The notes under the pieces were generated by a model. It was given only the letters and a program-made list of their open reading frames with translations. It searched no databases and had not been told where the DNA came from. The position numbers were made by a program, and so were the translations under genes. Shown here in pieces: positions 56,578-64,000 of a stretch of DNA of 64,000 bases. This stretch comes from Algoriphagus zhangzhouensis (lineage in GTDB: Bacteria > Bacteroidota > Bacteroidia > Cytophagales > Cyclobacteriaceae), in contig NZ_FRXN01000002.1 of assembly GCF_900148515.1 (NCBI RefSeq), positions 806,001 through 870,000 on the forward strand, written 5' to 3'. The first letter of the stretch is position 1, and each line of letters begins with the position of its first letter.

Positions 56578-58965
56578 ATGAAAAATTTTGTATTGGCTTT
56601 AGCTGCATTGTTGCTAAGCCTGTCTGCTTGGGCTCAATCCAGTCTTAGCGGAAAAGTAATTGATTCCCAGACTGGTGAACCATTGGAAGGAGCATCTATT
56701 TGGGCTGAAAAAGTCGGAAGAGGGACAATTTCGGATCGAAATGGAGATTTTACTTTGAGCAAATTGCCTGATGGATCCGTCGATTTAAGAATTTCATTTC
56801 TTGGATTTGAAACCCATAGACAAACTTTTTCCATTCCTTTTTCAGGTTCTTTGGAAATCAAATTGAACAGTAAGGATTTCCTAAGTGAAGAATTTATCGT
56901 TTCTGCCACCAGAGCCTCTGAAAGTACTCCAACTACCTTTAAAACCATTGGGAAAGAGGATATTGCACAGCGGAATTTAGGTCAGGATATTCCGATTTTA
57001 TTGAACTTCACACCTTCCGTGGTAACCCACTCTGACGCAGGTGCTGGTGTGGGTTATACTGGCATGAGAATCCGAGGTACGGATCAAACTCGTATCAATG
57101 CTACTGTCAATGGTATTCCATTAAATGATGCGGAATCTCATGGAATTTTCTTCGTGAATATGCCAGATTTTGCCAGCTCTGTGGATAACGTTCAAATTCA
57201 AAGAGGCGTTGGAACTTCCACAAATGGTGCGGCTACTTTTGGAGCTAGTTTGAATTTCCAGACAGATACCCACAAGGAAGAGGCTTATGCACAGGTAGAT
57301 AATAGTTTTGGATCATTCAATACTTGGAAACATACCGTAAAAGCAGGGACAGGGCTATTGAACAATCGCTTTGCTTTTGATGCAAGATTGTCCAAAATCA
57401 ATTCAGATGGCTATGTGGATAGAGCCTATTCTGACTTGAAATCTTATTTTCTTTCCGGAGGTTATTTTGGTAAAAATCATGTGATCAAAGTGAATGTTTT
57501 CTCTGGGAAAGAGCAAACATATCAGTCTTGGTGGGGCCTGCCGGAATCCAAACTGGAAGATGATCGAACCTGGAACTATTACACCTATGATAATGAAACC
57601 GATAATTACCAACAGGATCATTATCAGATGATTTATACAGGGAAAATCGGTTCCAATTGGAAAACTAATTTGGCACTGCATTATACTTATGGCCGTGGCT
57701 ACTATGAGCAATATCGTGAAGATGATGATTTCGCCAGTTATGGATTACCTCCTGTGACTATCAATGGAGAGACGATTGAAAGCACAGACATCATACGTAG
57801 AAGGTGGTTGGATAATGATTTTTATGGTTTCGTTGGGTCTGTCAATTATGTCTCTGACAATGGAGCTTGGGATGTAGTCTTAGGTGGAGGAGCAAATCGC
57901 TATGATGGCGACCACTTTGGAGAAATCATTTGGGCAAGAATCGCTGGAGGTACGCAAATCCGTGATCGCTATTACGACAACAATGCCGTAAAAGATGATA
58001 GAAATATCTATGCAAAAGTAACTTATGAATTAAAAGAGGGGTTGAATCTTTTTGGCGATTTGCAGGTAAGAGGGATTGATTACAGTTTCTATGGTGTAAA
58101 TGATGATCAGAGAGTAGTAGATGGTCAGGAAAATTATACCTTTTTCAATCCCAAGTTTGGAGTGTCTTATGAAAAAGGAAGCCGAACCTATTATGCGAGT
58201 TATGCGGTAGCCAATCGGGAACCAACCAGATCAGACTTCACGGATAATCCGATTACTGAAGTGCCGAGACCAGAAAGGTTGAATAATATTGAAGCTGGTG
58301 TACGAGCGAGATCCGGGAATTTTAGCTACAATGCCAATTTCTATTACATGGATTACAAGGATCAGTTGATCCTAACAGGTCAAATCAATGATGTGGGAGC
58401 CTACATTCGAGAAAATGTCACTTCTTCCTATCGAGCTGGAATAGAATTGGATGGTGCATATCAACTATCTCCTTCTTGGACTTTCGGTGGAAATATTGCC
58501 TTCAGCCAGAATAAAATTGCTGAGTTTACAGAGTATATCGATGATTACAGCACTGATGAATTTCAGCAAGAGGCGATTACTTATAAAGACTCGGATATAG
58601 CTTTTTCACCAAATGTGGTGGGATCTGCCATGATTGAGTTTAAGCCAGTTAAAAGTCTTTCCGTCAACTGGATGAGTAAGTATGTCGGACAGCAGTTTTT
58701 GGACAATACTTCCAATGATGGAAGAGCGCTGGATGCTTTTTTCACCAATGATCTTCGAATCAGCTATACTGCTCAACCGAGATATTTCAAAAACCTAGAG
58801 ATCAATTTCTTGATCAATAATATATTCAATGAAATGTACGAGCCTAATGGGTACACATTCAGCTATTATGTTCCTGGAAATGTGGACAAAGACTTGATTA
58901 CCGAAAACTATTATTATCCACAGGCAGGAACCAATTTCTTGCTGGGTTTGAGTATGAGATTTTAA
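56578..58965 (+). CDS. TonB-dependent receptor, probably for thiamine
   Basis: The 795-residue outer-membrane protein has a signal (to AWAQ), a carboxypeptidase-like domain (about 22-105; GKVIDSQTGEPLEGASIWA), a plug with DIPILLNFTPSVVTHSDAGAGVGYTGMRIRGTDQTRINATVNGIPLND in outline and a 22-strand barrel closing with LLGLSMRF. Its mRNA begins with a TPP riboswitch, and Bacteroidota use such receptors (OMR1-like) for thiamine or precursor uptake. Inner-membrane partners such as PnuT or thiamine kinase genes are absent next to it. The ATG at 56578 directly precedes the signal peptide. Confidence 0.93.
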   Translation: MKNFVLALAALLLSLSAWAQSSLSGKVIDSQTGEPLEGASIWAEKVGRGTISDRNGDFTLSKLPDGSVDLRISFLGFETHRQTFSIPFSGSLEIKLNSKDFLSEEFIVSATRASESTPTTFKTIGKEDIAQRNLGQDIPILLNFTPSVVTHSDAGAGVGYTGMRIRGTDQTRINATVNGIPLNDAESHGIFFVNMPDFASSVDNVQIQRGVGTSTNGAATFGASLNFQTDTHKEEAYAQVDNSFGSFNTWKHTVKAGTGLLNNRFAFDARLSKINSDGYVDRAYSDLKSYFLSGGYFGKNHVIKVNVFSGKEQTYQSWWGLPESKLEDDRTWNYYTYDNETDNYQQDHYQMIYTGKIGSNWKTNLALHYTYGRGYYEQYREDDDFASYGLPPVTINGETIESTDIIRRRWLDNDFYGFVGSVNYVSDNGAWDVVLGGGANRYDGDHFGEIIWARIAGGTQIRDRYYDNNAVKDDRNIYAKVTYELKEGLNLFGDLQVRGIDYSFYGVNDDQRVVDGQENYTFFNPKFGVSYEKGSRTYYASYAVANREPTRSDFTDNPITEVPRPERLNNIEAGVRARSGNFSYNANFYYMDYKDQLILTGQINDVGAYIRENVTSSYRAGIELDGAYQLSPSWTFGGNIAFSQNKIAEFTEYIDDYSTDEFQQEAITYKDSDIAFSPNVVGSAMIEFKPVKSLSVNWMSKYVGQQFLDNTSNDGRALDAFFTNDLRISYTAQPRYFKNLEINFLINNIFNEMYEPNGYTFSYYVPGNVDKDLITENYYYPQAGTNFLLGLSMRF

Positions 58966-58987
58966 AACTATAGACTCTGATAAAGCC

Positions 58988-59016
58988 AAAAGCCCTGAAT
59001 TATTTTCAGGGCTTTT
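58988..59016. terminator. Bidirectional rho-independent terminator
   Basis: AAAAGCCCTGAA and TTCAGGGCTTTT form a perfect 12-bp stem around TTATT, with T-run on the plus side. It lies between the convergent receptor and membrane protein genes. Its stem is the same as that of the terminator at 59643-59676. Confidence 0.92.
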
Positions 59017-59042
59017 TTTGTGTTAAACGAATATGAGACATC

Positions 59043-59570
59043 TTATTCAGAAACATTTGCCAAGTCAGAATTTGAAACTTGAGTGTCCATGATTCTCTTG
59101 ACATCAGGATGAACCATCCAAAGTCCAATAGGCCAAATAAAAATTAATCCCGCCATTCCAATGCTTTCCCCGAAAGTGACCTTTCTTCTGGATTGAACAG
59201 TTTTTAAAACCCTCATTGCAAAGAGGAATACATAAACAGCTGCAAAAAATAAATAGAATACCGGGATGGCCAGGAGTCCATTGAATGTAACTTCTTTTCC
59301 ATCAAATAGGATCATAACCATTGACATCATGGCGATCCAATAAAACCAATTGAATACAAAGAAGCCAGTTTTGATTTCTAATTTTTTTGGAAGATAGTCC
59401 GTTAAAACATATCCAATACTTAGAGGATAGACCCCGTACATCACTATTCCTAAGACCTTTAATAAGGAGTTGATAAAAATATCGTCGGTAAGATTAAAAG
59501 TATAAAGGATAAATGATGAAAAAAGGTAGATGAAAATAGCCGCTGTAGGTGCCTTAAGGAGTTTTTCCAT
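59043..59570 (-). CDS. Multi-helix membrane protein of unknown function
   Basis: The 175-residue product has about five hydrophobic segments (14-28, 33-55, 70-92, 98-118, 140-158) separated by short charged loops such as LPKKLEIKT and KTVQSRRKVTFGE. No signal peptide beyond the first helix and no known domain were recognised. The gene is enclosed by two terminators with identical stems and stands alone. Confidence 0.62.
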   Translation of the reverse strand: MEKLLKAPTAAIFIYLFSSFILYTFNLTDDIFINSLLKVLGIVMYGVYPLSIGYVLTDYLPKKLEIKTGFFVFNWFYWIAMMSMVMILFDGKEVTFNGLLAIPVFYLFFAAVYVFLFAMRVLKTVQSRRKVTFGESIGMAGLIFIWPIGLWMVHPDVKRIMDTQVSNSDLANVSE

Positions 59571-59642
59571 TTAGATTTTATTTGAAAATGAATTTTGGAC
59601 TGAAAATAAATAAAACTCCTAGAAGTGGAATATCTAAACATA

Positions 59643-59676
59643 AAAAAGCCCTGAATTTAAATTTTCAGGGCTTTTT
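59643..59676 (-). terminator. Rho-independent terminator after hflX
   Basis: On the minus strand AAAAAGCCCTGAA and TTCAGGGCTTTTT pair over 13 bp with an 8-base loop, followed by T-rich sequence. It lies about 30 bases past the stop of hflX. Confidence 0.9.
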
Positions 59677-59706
59677 CGTATAGTATAAAACTAAATTGTT
59701 TCAAAT

Positions 59707-60969
59707 TTATTTTTCCTCTTTCTCTTCGAAAATAAAGGTTTCATCCTGCAGATAATGTGGATAGATCTTCAAGTGTTGCTTTTTAACCTCCTGAACTAGC
59801 CTTTCTCTAAACTCCTCTACATTGACTCCTGATCCCGCAGCCATGAATACAGGCTTGATTCCGGTTTTCTTTTCATAGGCTTCTGATAGCGCATCAAAAT
59901 CTTTGAAGTCAGCCTCTTCCAATTCCATCTCAGTCATTTCCATGATTTTCTCCTCAGAAGGCATGGTTTCCACCAAGTCAATCTTGTTGAAAACCAATAG
60001 CATCGGCTTGTCTCCAGCTTTGATTTCTCTAAGTGTTTGGTCCACTACTGCAAAATGATCCTCAAAACTTGGATGAAAGATATCTACCACATGAACCAAC
60101 AAATCGGCTTCACGAATCTCATCCAAAGTGGATTTGAAAGATTCAATCAAGTGAGTTGGTAGCTTTCTAATAAATCCAACGGTGTCTGAAAGAAGGAAAG
60201 GAATGTTTTCCAAAACTACTTTGCGAACTGTCGAATCTACAGTCGCAAAAAGTTTATTCTCCGCCAGAATATCTGTTTTGGTGATCAAGTTCATCAAAGT
60301 ACTTTTGCCTACGTTGGTATATCCAACTAATGCGACTCTGACAATTCCCTTTCTGCCCTTCCGCTGGGTTTCACCCTGTTTTTCGATTTCTCTCAGCTTT
60401 TGTTTGAGGAGAGTGATTTTATTTCGGATGTCTCGCTTATCCGTTTCGATTTCCTTTTCACCGGCACCACCCCGTGTGGAAGTTCCCCCTCGCTGTCTTT
60501 CTAAGTGAGTCCACATTCTAGTCAATCGAGGCAATAAATATTGGAAGCGAGCCAATTCAACCTGAGTTTTGGCTTGAGCTGTTTGTGCTCTATTGAGGAA
60601 AATATCCAAAATAAGCAGAGAACGGTCATAGACTTTGACCTTCAGCTCGTTCTCCAAATTTTTCATTTGGGATGGAGACAAATCATCATCAAAAATGACC
60701 ATGTCCACTCCAAAGTGCTCAATATAAGACTGGATTTCCTCTAGCTTCCCTTTCCCAACAAAAGTCCTGATATCAGGCTTCTCCATTTTCTGGGTGAATC
60801 GGTAGACTGCTTTGACACCTAGTGTTTCTGTCAAAAAAGCCAATTCATCCAAATGCTCCTCTACAACAATATCGGTGTCAGTTTGGCGAATTACCGAAAC
60901 TAAAACTGCGGTTTCTTGTACAGGTGCTGTATCGTATAATTTTTGAAGTTTTCTTGAAAATTTACCCAT
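59707..60969 (-). CDS. hflX: GTPase HflX
   Basis: The 420-residue protein has the HflX N-terminal domain (about 1-100; FVGKGKLEEIQSYIEHF), the coiled linker with LERQRGGTSTRGGAGEKEIETDKR, and the G domain: G1 GYTNVGKSTLMN (about 217-228), G3 DTVGFIRKLP and G4 FNKIDL. It binds 50S subunits and rescues stalled ribosomes under heat stress. The C-terminus is Lys/Glu-rich and runs about 20 residues past the domain. Stand-alone gene with its own terminator, divergent from the sugar-epimerase genes. Confidence 0.96.
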   Translation of the reverse strand: MGKFSRKLQKLYDTAPVQETAVLVSVIRQTDTDIVVEEHLDELAFLTETLGVKAVYRFTQKMEKPDIRTFVGKGKLEEIQSYIEHFGVDMVIFDDDLSPSQMKNLENELKVKVYDRSLLILDIFLNRAQTAQAKTQVELARFQYLLPRLTRMWTHLERQRGGTSTRGGAGEKEIETDKRDIRNKITLLKQKLREIEKQGETQRKGRKGIVRVALVGYTNVGKSTLMNLITKTDILAENKLFATVDSTVRKVVLENIPFLLSDTVGFIRKLPTHLIESFKSTLDEIREADLLVHVVDIFHPSFEDHFAVVDQTLREIKAGDKPMLLVFNKIDLVETMPSEEKIMEMTEMELEEADFKDFDALSEAYEKKTGIKPVFMAAGSGVNVEEFRERLVQEVKKQHLKIYPHYLQDETFIFEEKEEK

Positions 60970-61142
60970 TGCTACGTCCTTTCAGAATTTTAAGCCTTCT
61001 CTCAGTTAAATAGTTTCCTTTTAAGGGCTTTCCTAATAAAATTGAGGCTTGAAAGGACAAAGTTCGACATATTTCCTCAAATTAGATTAGGATTGTCTTT
61101 GGGCTAGTAGTTATTTTGTCGGATTGACAAATTTTAGCTCGT

Positions 61143-61697
61143 ATGGCCCTGATTTCGGAATCAGTTATTTCCGGCGTATTAGAAATTCACCCAAAAGTCT
61201 TTGATGATTCCAGAGGCTATTTCTTTGAATCTTATAGGGAAGATTGGTTTACCTCCAATGGGATCACTCATGGATGGATCCAAGACAATCAATCATTCTC
61301 CCAAAAAGGGACTGTGAGAGGACTACATTTTCAAAGAGAACCATTTGCTCAGGCAAAATTAGTCCGAGTGATTCAGGGAGTTGTGAAAGATGTGGTGGTA
61401 GATTTAAGGAAAGACTCTTCCACTTTTGGAAAATCATATTCAGTGATTCTGGATTGCAAAAAACATAATTTACTGTATGTTCCAGGTGGATTTGCTCATG
61501 GATTTTCAGTTTTGGAGGATGCTATATTTGCCTATAAATGTTCGAATTTTTACAACCGAGAAAGTGAAGGAGGAATACTCTGGAATGATCCGGTATTAAA
61601 TATTGACTGGGAAGTAGAAAATCCCATTCTTTCTGAGAAAGACCAGCTATGGCCAACTCTGGAGGAATTTAAAACTCAAAGTGGAGGAGGATTGTAA
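61143..61697 (+). CDS. rfbC: dTDP-4-dehydrorhamnose 3,5-epimerase-like protein
   Basis: The 184-residue cupin has RmlC landmarks: the catalytic His in VRGLHFQREPFAQAKLVRV (about 56-74), DVVVDLRKDSSTFGKSYSV, and YVPGGFAHGFSVLEDAIFAYKC, with the Tyr/Asp partner in FYNRESEGGILWND. Such enzymes epimerise C3 and C5 of dTDP-4-keto-6-deoxyglucose. No rmlA, B or D lies here, so it may serve another deoxysugar. It runs directly into the next gene (stop TAA then ATG without a gap), so the three sugar genes are one operon. Confidence 0.92.
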   Translation: MALISESVISGVLEIHPKVFDDSRGYFFESYREDWFTSNGITHGWIQDNQSFSQKGTVRGLHFQREPFAQAKLVRVIQGVVKDVVVDLRKDSSTFGKSYSVILDCKKHNLLYVPGGFAHGFSVLEDAIFAYKCSNFYNRESEGGILWNDPVLNIDWEVENPILSEKDQLWPTLEEFKTQSGGGL

Positions 61698-62444
61698 ATG
61701 GGATTATTTGATCTGTTTAAAAGAAAACCCGAGGTAATTGAAGACTTGGATCTCAGTTGGCTGGAGATCGATATGCATTCCCACTTGATTCCAGGAATTG
61801 ACGATGGTTCCAAATCAATGGAAGAATCTTTGGAATTGATTCAAAGGTTAAGTTCCTATGGTCTAAAGAAAATCATCACCACTCCACACATCATGTCTGA
61901 GTATTATCGAAATACTCCGGAGATCATCCGAATGGGCTTGGAAGATTTGAGAAAGGCTGTCAAAAAAGAAGGGATATCTATAGAAATTGATGCTGCTGCA
62001 GAATACTATATGGATGAGATATTCCTAGACAAAGTCAAAAATGGAGGAGAACTTCTGACTTTTGGAGATAATCATATTTTGGTTGAGACAGGCTTTATCA
62101 ACCGTCCTCAGATGCTATTGGAAACCTTCTTCCAATTGGAAATGGCAGGTTTTAAACCAGTATTTGCACATCCCGAGCGATATCAATATCTATTGGCAGA
62201 TAAAAAATTGCAGGAAGACCTAATCGAGAGAAATACCATTTTACAGATAAACCTTCTATCATTGACTGGGTTTTATTCCAAACAAGTGAAGGATTTTGCT
62301 GAGGTTCTGCTAGAAAAAGGAAATGTGCAGTTCTTTGGAACGGATTGCCATAATCCTCGCTATCTGGATATGTTGGAAACTTTGCCAAAGTCCAGAAACT
62401 ACAATCGTATTAGAGAAAAAATCTGGAAAAATTCTTCCCTCTAA
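61698..62444 (+). CDS. CpsB/YwqE-like PHP-family tyrosine phosphatase
   Basis: The 248-residue enzyme has the PHP metal motifs of CpsB/YwqE proteins: DMHSHLIPGIDDGSKS (about 26-41), TTPHIMSEYY, ILVETGF, PVFAHPERY and FGTDCHN. Such phosphatases remove phosphate from BY-kinases such as Wzc and so control the export of capsule or exopolysaccharide. Its place between two sugar-modifying genes fits. No BY-kinase is in this window. The ATG follows the preceding stop without a gap. Confidence 0.9.
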   Translation: MGLFDLFKRKPEVIEDLDLSWLEIDMHSHLIPGIDDGSKSMEESLELIQRLSSYGLKKIITTPHIMSEYYRNTPEIIRMGLEDLRKAVKKEGISIEIDAAAEYYMDEIFLDKVKNGGELLTFGDNHILVETGFINRPQMLLETFFQLEMAGFKPVFAHPERYQYLLADKKLQEDLIERNTILQINLLSLTGFYSKQVKDFAEVLLEKGNVQFFGTDCHNPRYLDMLETLPKSRNYNRIREKIWKNSSL

Positions 62445-62450
62445 GGATCT

Positions 62451-63404
62451 ATGAAAATCTTGATAACCGGCATCACTGGCTTATTTGGCAGTTATTTGGC
62501 AAAAGAGTTTTCTTCTTTGGGAGAAATCCATGGGCTGAAAAGAGAGGGTTCATCAACTCGGCTTTTAGATCAAGCTGATTTTCCGATTCAATGGCACGAA
62601 GGAGATTTGAATGATTTTGATTCCTTAGAAACTGCCTTACAAGGAATGGATTTGGTGATCCATGCTGCTGGAATGGTTTCTTTTTCTCCCAGTGATTCCA
62701 ATGAATTGTATCAAGTGAATGTCAAAGGGACTGCAAACCTGATTGATGCAATGCTAGCTGCTGGTATCAAAAAGCTAATCCATATCTCTTCCGTAGCTGC
62801 TATCGGCAGAAGTTCCGAGACAAATACCATTGATGAAAAATTCAAGTGGGTAGAATCCTCACTCAACACTGAATATGCGGTTTCGAAATATTGTGGAGAG
62901 CTGGAAGCTTGGAGAGGTGAGCAAGAAGGAATTGAATTGATCGTTGTCAATCCATCTATTCTCTTGGGAAAAATTGAAGATGAGAGAAGCAGCACTACGA
63001 TTTATGATTATGTGCTTGAGGAGCATAAATATTTTCCCGTTGGAAATGTAAATTTTTTGGATGTCAGAGATGCAGTAGAAATGACCAGACGACTTTATGA
63101 AAAGGGTGTTTGGGGAGATCGCTTCATTCTCAATGCTGGGAGCATTCCTTATTTTGACTTTTTTCAGCAAATGGCACAGGTTTTTGGGAAAAAGGCACCT
63201 GCAAAAAAAGCAACCGGCTTTCTTCTGAATTTGGCAGTTTGGTTTGCAGGATTTAGTCGATTTTTGGGTTTGAGCAAAAATCCATTGAATAAAAAAACGG
63301 CTTTAATTTCTTCTCAAAAGATCTCCTACGATAATTCCAAAGTGACTGGACTTTTGAATTTTGAATATCGTCCTCTAAAAGAAACCTTTCTTTGGGCGAA
63401 GTAA
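62451..63404 (+). CDS. NAD-dependent epimerase/dehydratase family protein
   Basis: The 317-residue short-chain dehydrogenase of the extended type has the nucleotide motif ITGITGLFGSYLAKEF (about 4-19), VIHAAGMVSFSPSD, the catalytic Ser in IHISSVAAIG and the Tyr-Lys pair in EYAVSKYCGE (about 141-150). It resembles dihydroflavonol reductase-like and hydroxysteroid dehydrogenase-like proteins more than classical sugar epimerases, so its substrate is open. It starts 6 bases after the phosphatase gene. A hydrophobic stretch around 259-270 (FLLNLAVWFAGF) may touch the membrane. Confidence 0.85.
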   Translation: MKILITGITGLFGSYLAKEFSSLGEIHGLKREGSSTRLLDQADFPIQWHEGDLNDFDSLETALQGMDLVIHAAGMVSFSPSDSNELYQVNVKGTANLIDAMLAAGIKKLIHISSVAAIGRSSETNTIDEKFKWVESSLNTEYAVSKYCGELEAWRGEQEGIELIVVNPSILLGKIEDERSSTTIYDYVLEEHKYFPVGNVNFLDVRDAVEMTRRLYEKGVWGDRFILNAGSIPYFDFFQQMAQVFGKKAPAKKATGFLLNLAVWFAGFSRFLGLSKNPLNKKTALISSQKISYDNSKVTGLLNFEYRPLKETFLWAK

Positions 63405-63536
63405 ACTTATTTTAAACCGAAATCGTTATCCATTTTCGCTGGAATTACCCGTTGATTATTTATTGAAAAAATTAACAAATCAGCGTTTTGAGAGACCATA
63501 ATATTTGGTATCTTAAGTAAACCTTAACCTATTCGA

Positions 63537-64000
63537 ATGACCGGAGATCACGATCACGACTGGGAAGAAGACAAAAAGCTCGTTGAGCGTTTTGAAAATT
63601 CCCTAAAATCCAATCTGGATTTATTCTTCGATGAAGAGGAACTGGAAGACATCATCCGATTCTACTTTGATCAGCAAAAGTTTCTGAAAGCTTTAAGAGC
63701 ATCTGAATTTGCCCTGGAAAAATTCCCTTTTTCTGTGGAGATTAAGTTGCTGATGGCTCAGTGCCTTATTTTCAATGATGAGTTGGAGGAAGGTTTGACT
63801 ATCCTTGAAAACCTGAATAATATTTCTCCAAACAATGAGGAGATTATTCTGGCTTTGGCCAATGCATATATCCTTGCTGGAAGTCCTCAGGAAGGGATTG
63901 AGTTGCTAGAGAGATTTCTTCCACTAGCCGAAGATCAGGCTGAGGTTTATTATTCTTTGGGAAATCTTTTCAGAGCCAAAGGAGACAATGATAAAGCCAG
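63537..64000 (+). CDS. Tetratricopeptide repeat protein, C-terminal part beyond the window
   Basis: An ATG at 63537 opens a frame that runs off the right edge, 154 codons in view. The start is rich in His, Asp and Glu (MTGDHDHDWEEDKK), then come helical repeats of the TPR type, about 34 residues each: IIRFYFDQQKFLKALRASEFALEKFP, LLMAQCLIFNDELEEGLTILENLNNISP, LALANAYILAGSPQEGIELLERFLP and VYYSLGNLFRAKGDNDKA. No signal peptide is visible, so it is probably cytoplasmic. Such TPR proteins often act as scaffolds; the partner is unknown. A spaced-out variant TAATATTTG element lies some 30 bases upstream. Confidence 0.85.
   Translation, partial: MTGDHDHDWEEDKKLVERFENSLKSNLDLFFDEEELEDIIRFYFDQQKFLKALRASEFALEKFPFSVEIKLLMAQCLIFNDELEEGLTILENLNNISPNNEEIILALANAYILAGSPQEGIELLERFLPLAEDQAEVYYSLGNLFRAKGDNDKA

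Noticed and set aside
56433..56648. 71-codon frame starting at the 3' end of the TPP riboswitch
   Set aside because: It runs through the leader and into the receptor's signal peptide in another frame; the riboswitch and receptor explain the region.
1..64000. CRISPR arrays, prophage, intact insertion sequences, rRNA and tRNA genes
   Set aside because: None was seen on reading both strands; the array at 1911-13764 is made of coding paralogs, not short spaced repeats.

Overview
The window looks like chromosome of a member of the Bacteroidota, order Cytophagales, most like Algoriphagus or a related Cyclobacteriaceae genus. The signs are a fused two-half lycopene cyclase (CrtYcd) beside CruF, CrtZ and CrtW, many SusD-era style lipoproteins and TonB-dependent receptors with carboxypeptidase-like N-terminal domains, families such as DUF4221, DUF4286 and DUF4783, and promoters of the Bacteroidota form TTG-N19-TAnnTTTG. 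This placement is an inference from gene content. No rRNA, tRNA, CRISPR array or intact insertion sequence was seen.

Layout. (1) 1-1853: a truncated outer-membrane porin gene and a TRIC-type channel gene. (2) 1911-13764: ten tandem minus-strand genes for paralogous lipoproteins (DUF4221-like, about 380 residues each), packed with overlaps or 2-9 base gaps. The single large gap (4219-4428) contains the two ends of an eleventh copy whose middle is deleted. Four members share an almost identical 41-bp tail, which points to recent duplication or gene conversion. (3) 13887-22348: a carotenoid region with tspO, DUF4286, cruF, crtZ, a CarH-type B12-binding MerR regulator, an ECF sigma factor, crtI, crtB, crtYcd, ispH and crtW. 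Three copies of an inverted repeat TGTTTAA-N16-TTAAACA (one with a G as first base) lie between the MerR gene and the sigma gene, and the third sits on a well-formed promoter. Together these suggest a light- and B12-controlled operon making a ketolated, hydroxylated monocyclic or bicyclic carotenoid (flexixanthin-like); crtE and crtD are not in view.

(4) 22423-38069: accessory and envelope genes, including a TonB-dependent receptor, a YdeI-like protein, a small beta-barrel, aquaporin, a class V aminotransferase related to molybdenum cofactor sulfurases, a nitrilase-family amidase, two divergent sulfatase lipoproteins, a cysteine hydrolase, a VOC protein, an intradiol dioxygenase-like lipoprotein, and a glycosyltransferase/FAD oxidoreductase pair. 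(5) 38121-56220: mostly housekeeping: radA, polA, a sugar-phosphate isomerase-like Tat protein, amidase, gpmI, nadC, corA, queG, and a VWA plus MoxR-type AAA ATPase pair. (6) 56319-58965: a promoter, a TPP riboswitch and a TonB-dependent receptor, so probably thiamine (or precursor) uptake. (7) 59043-64000: a membrane protein, hflX, then a cell-surface sugar/polysaccharide group (rfbC-like epimerase, CpsB/YwqE-like phosphatase, NAD-dependent epimerase) and a truncated TPR protein.

The parts most worth a second look are the DUF4221 array with its relic gene, the triple operator and promoter of the carotenoid operon, the TPP-riboswitch receptor, and a terminator-like hairpin in the leader of the second sulfatase gene.
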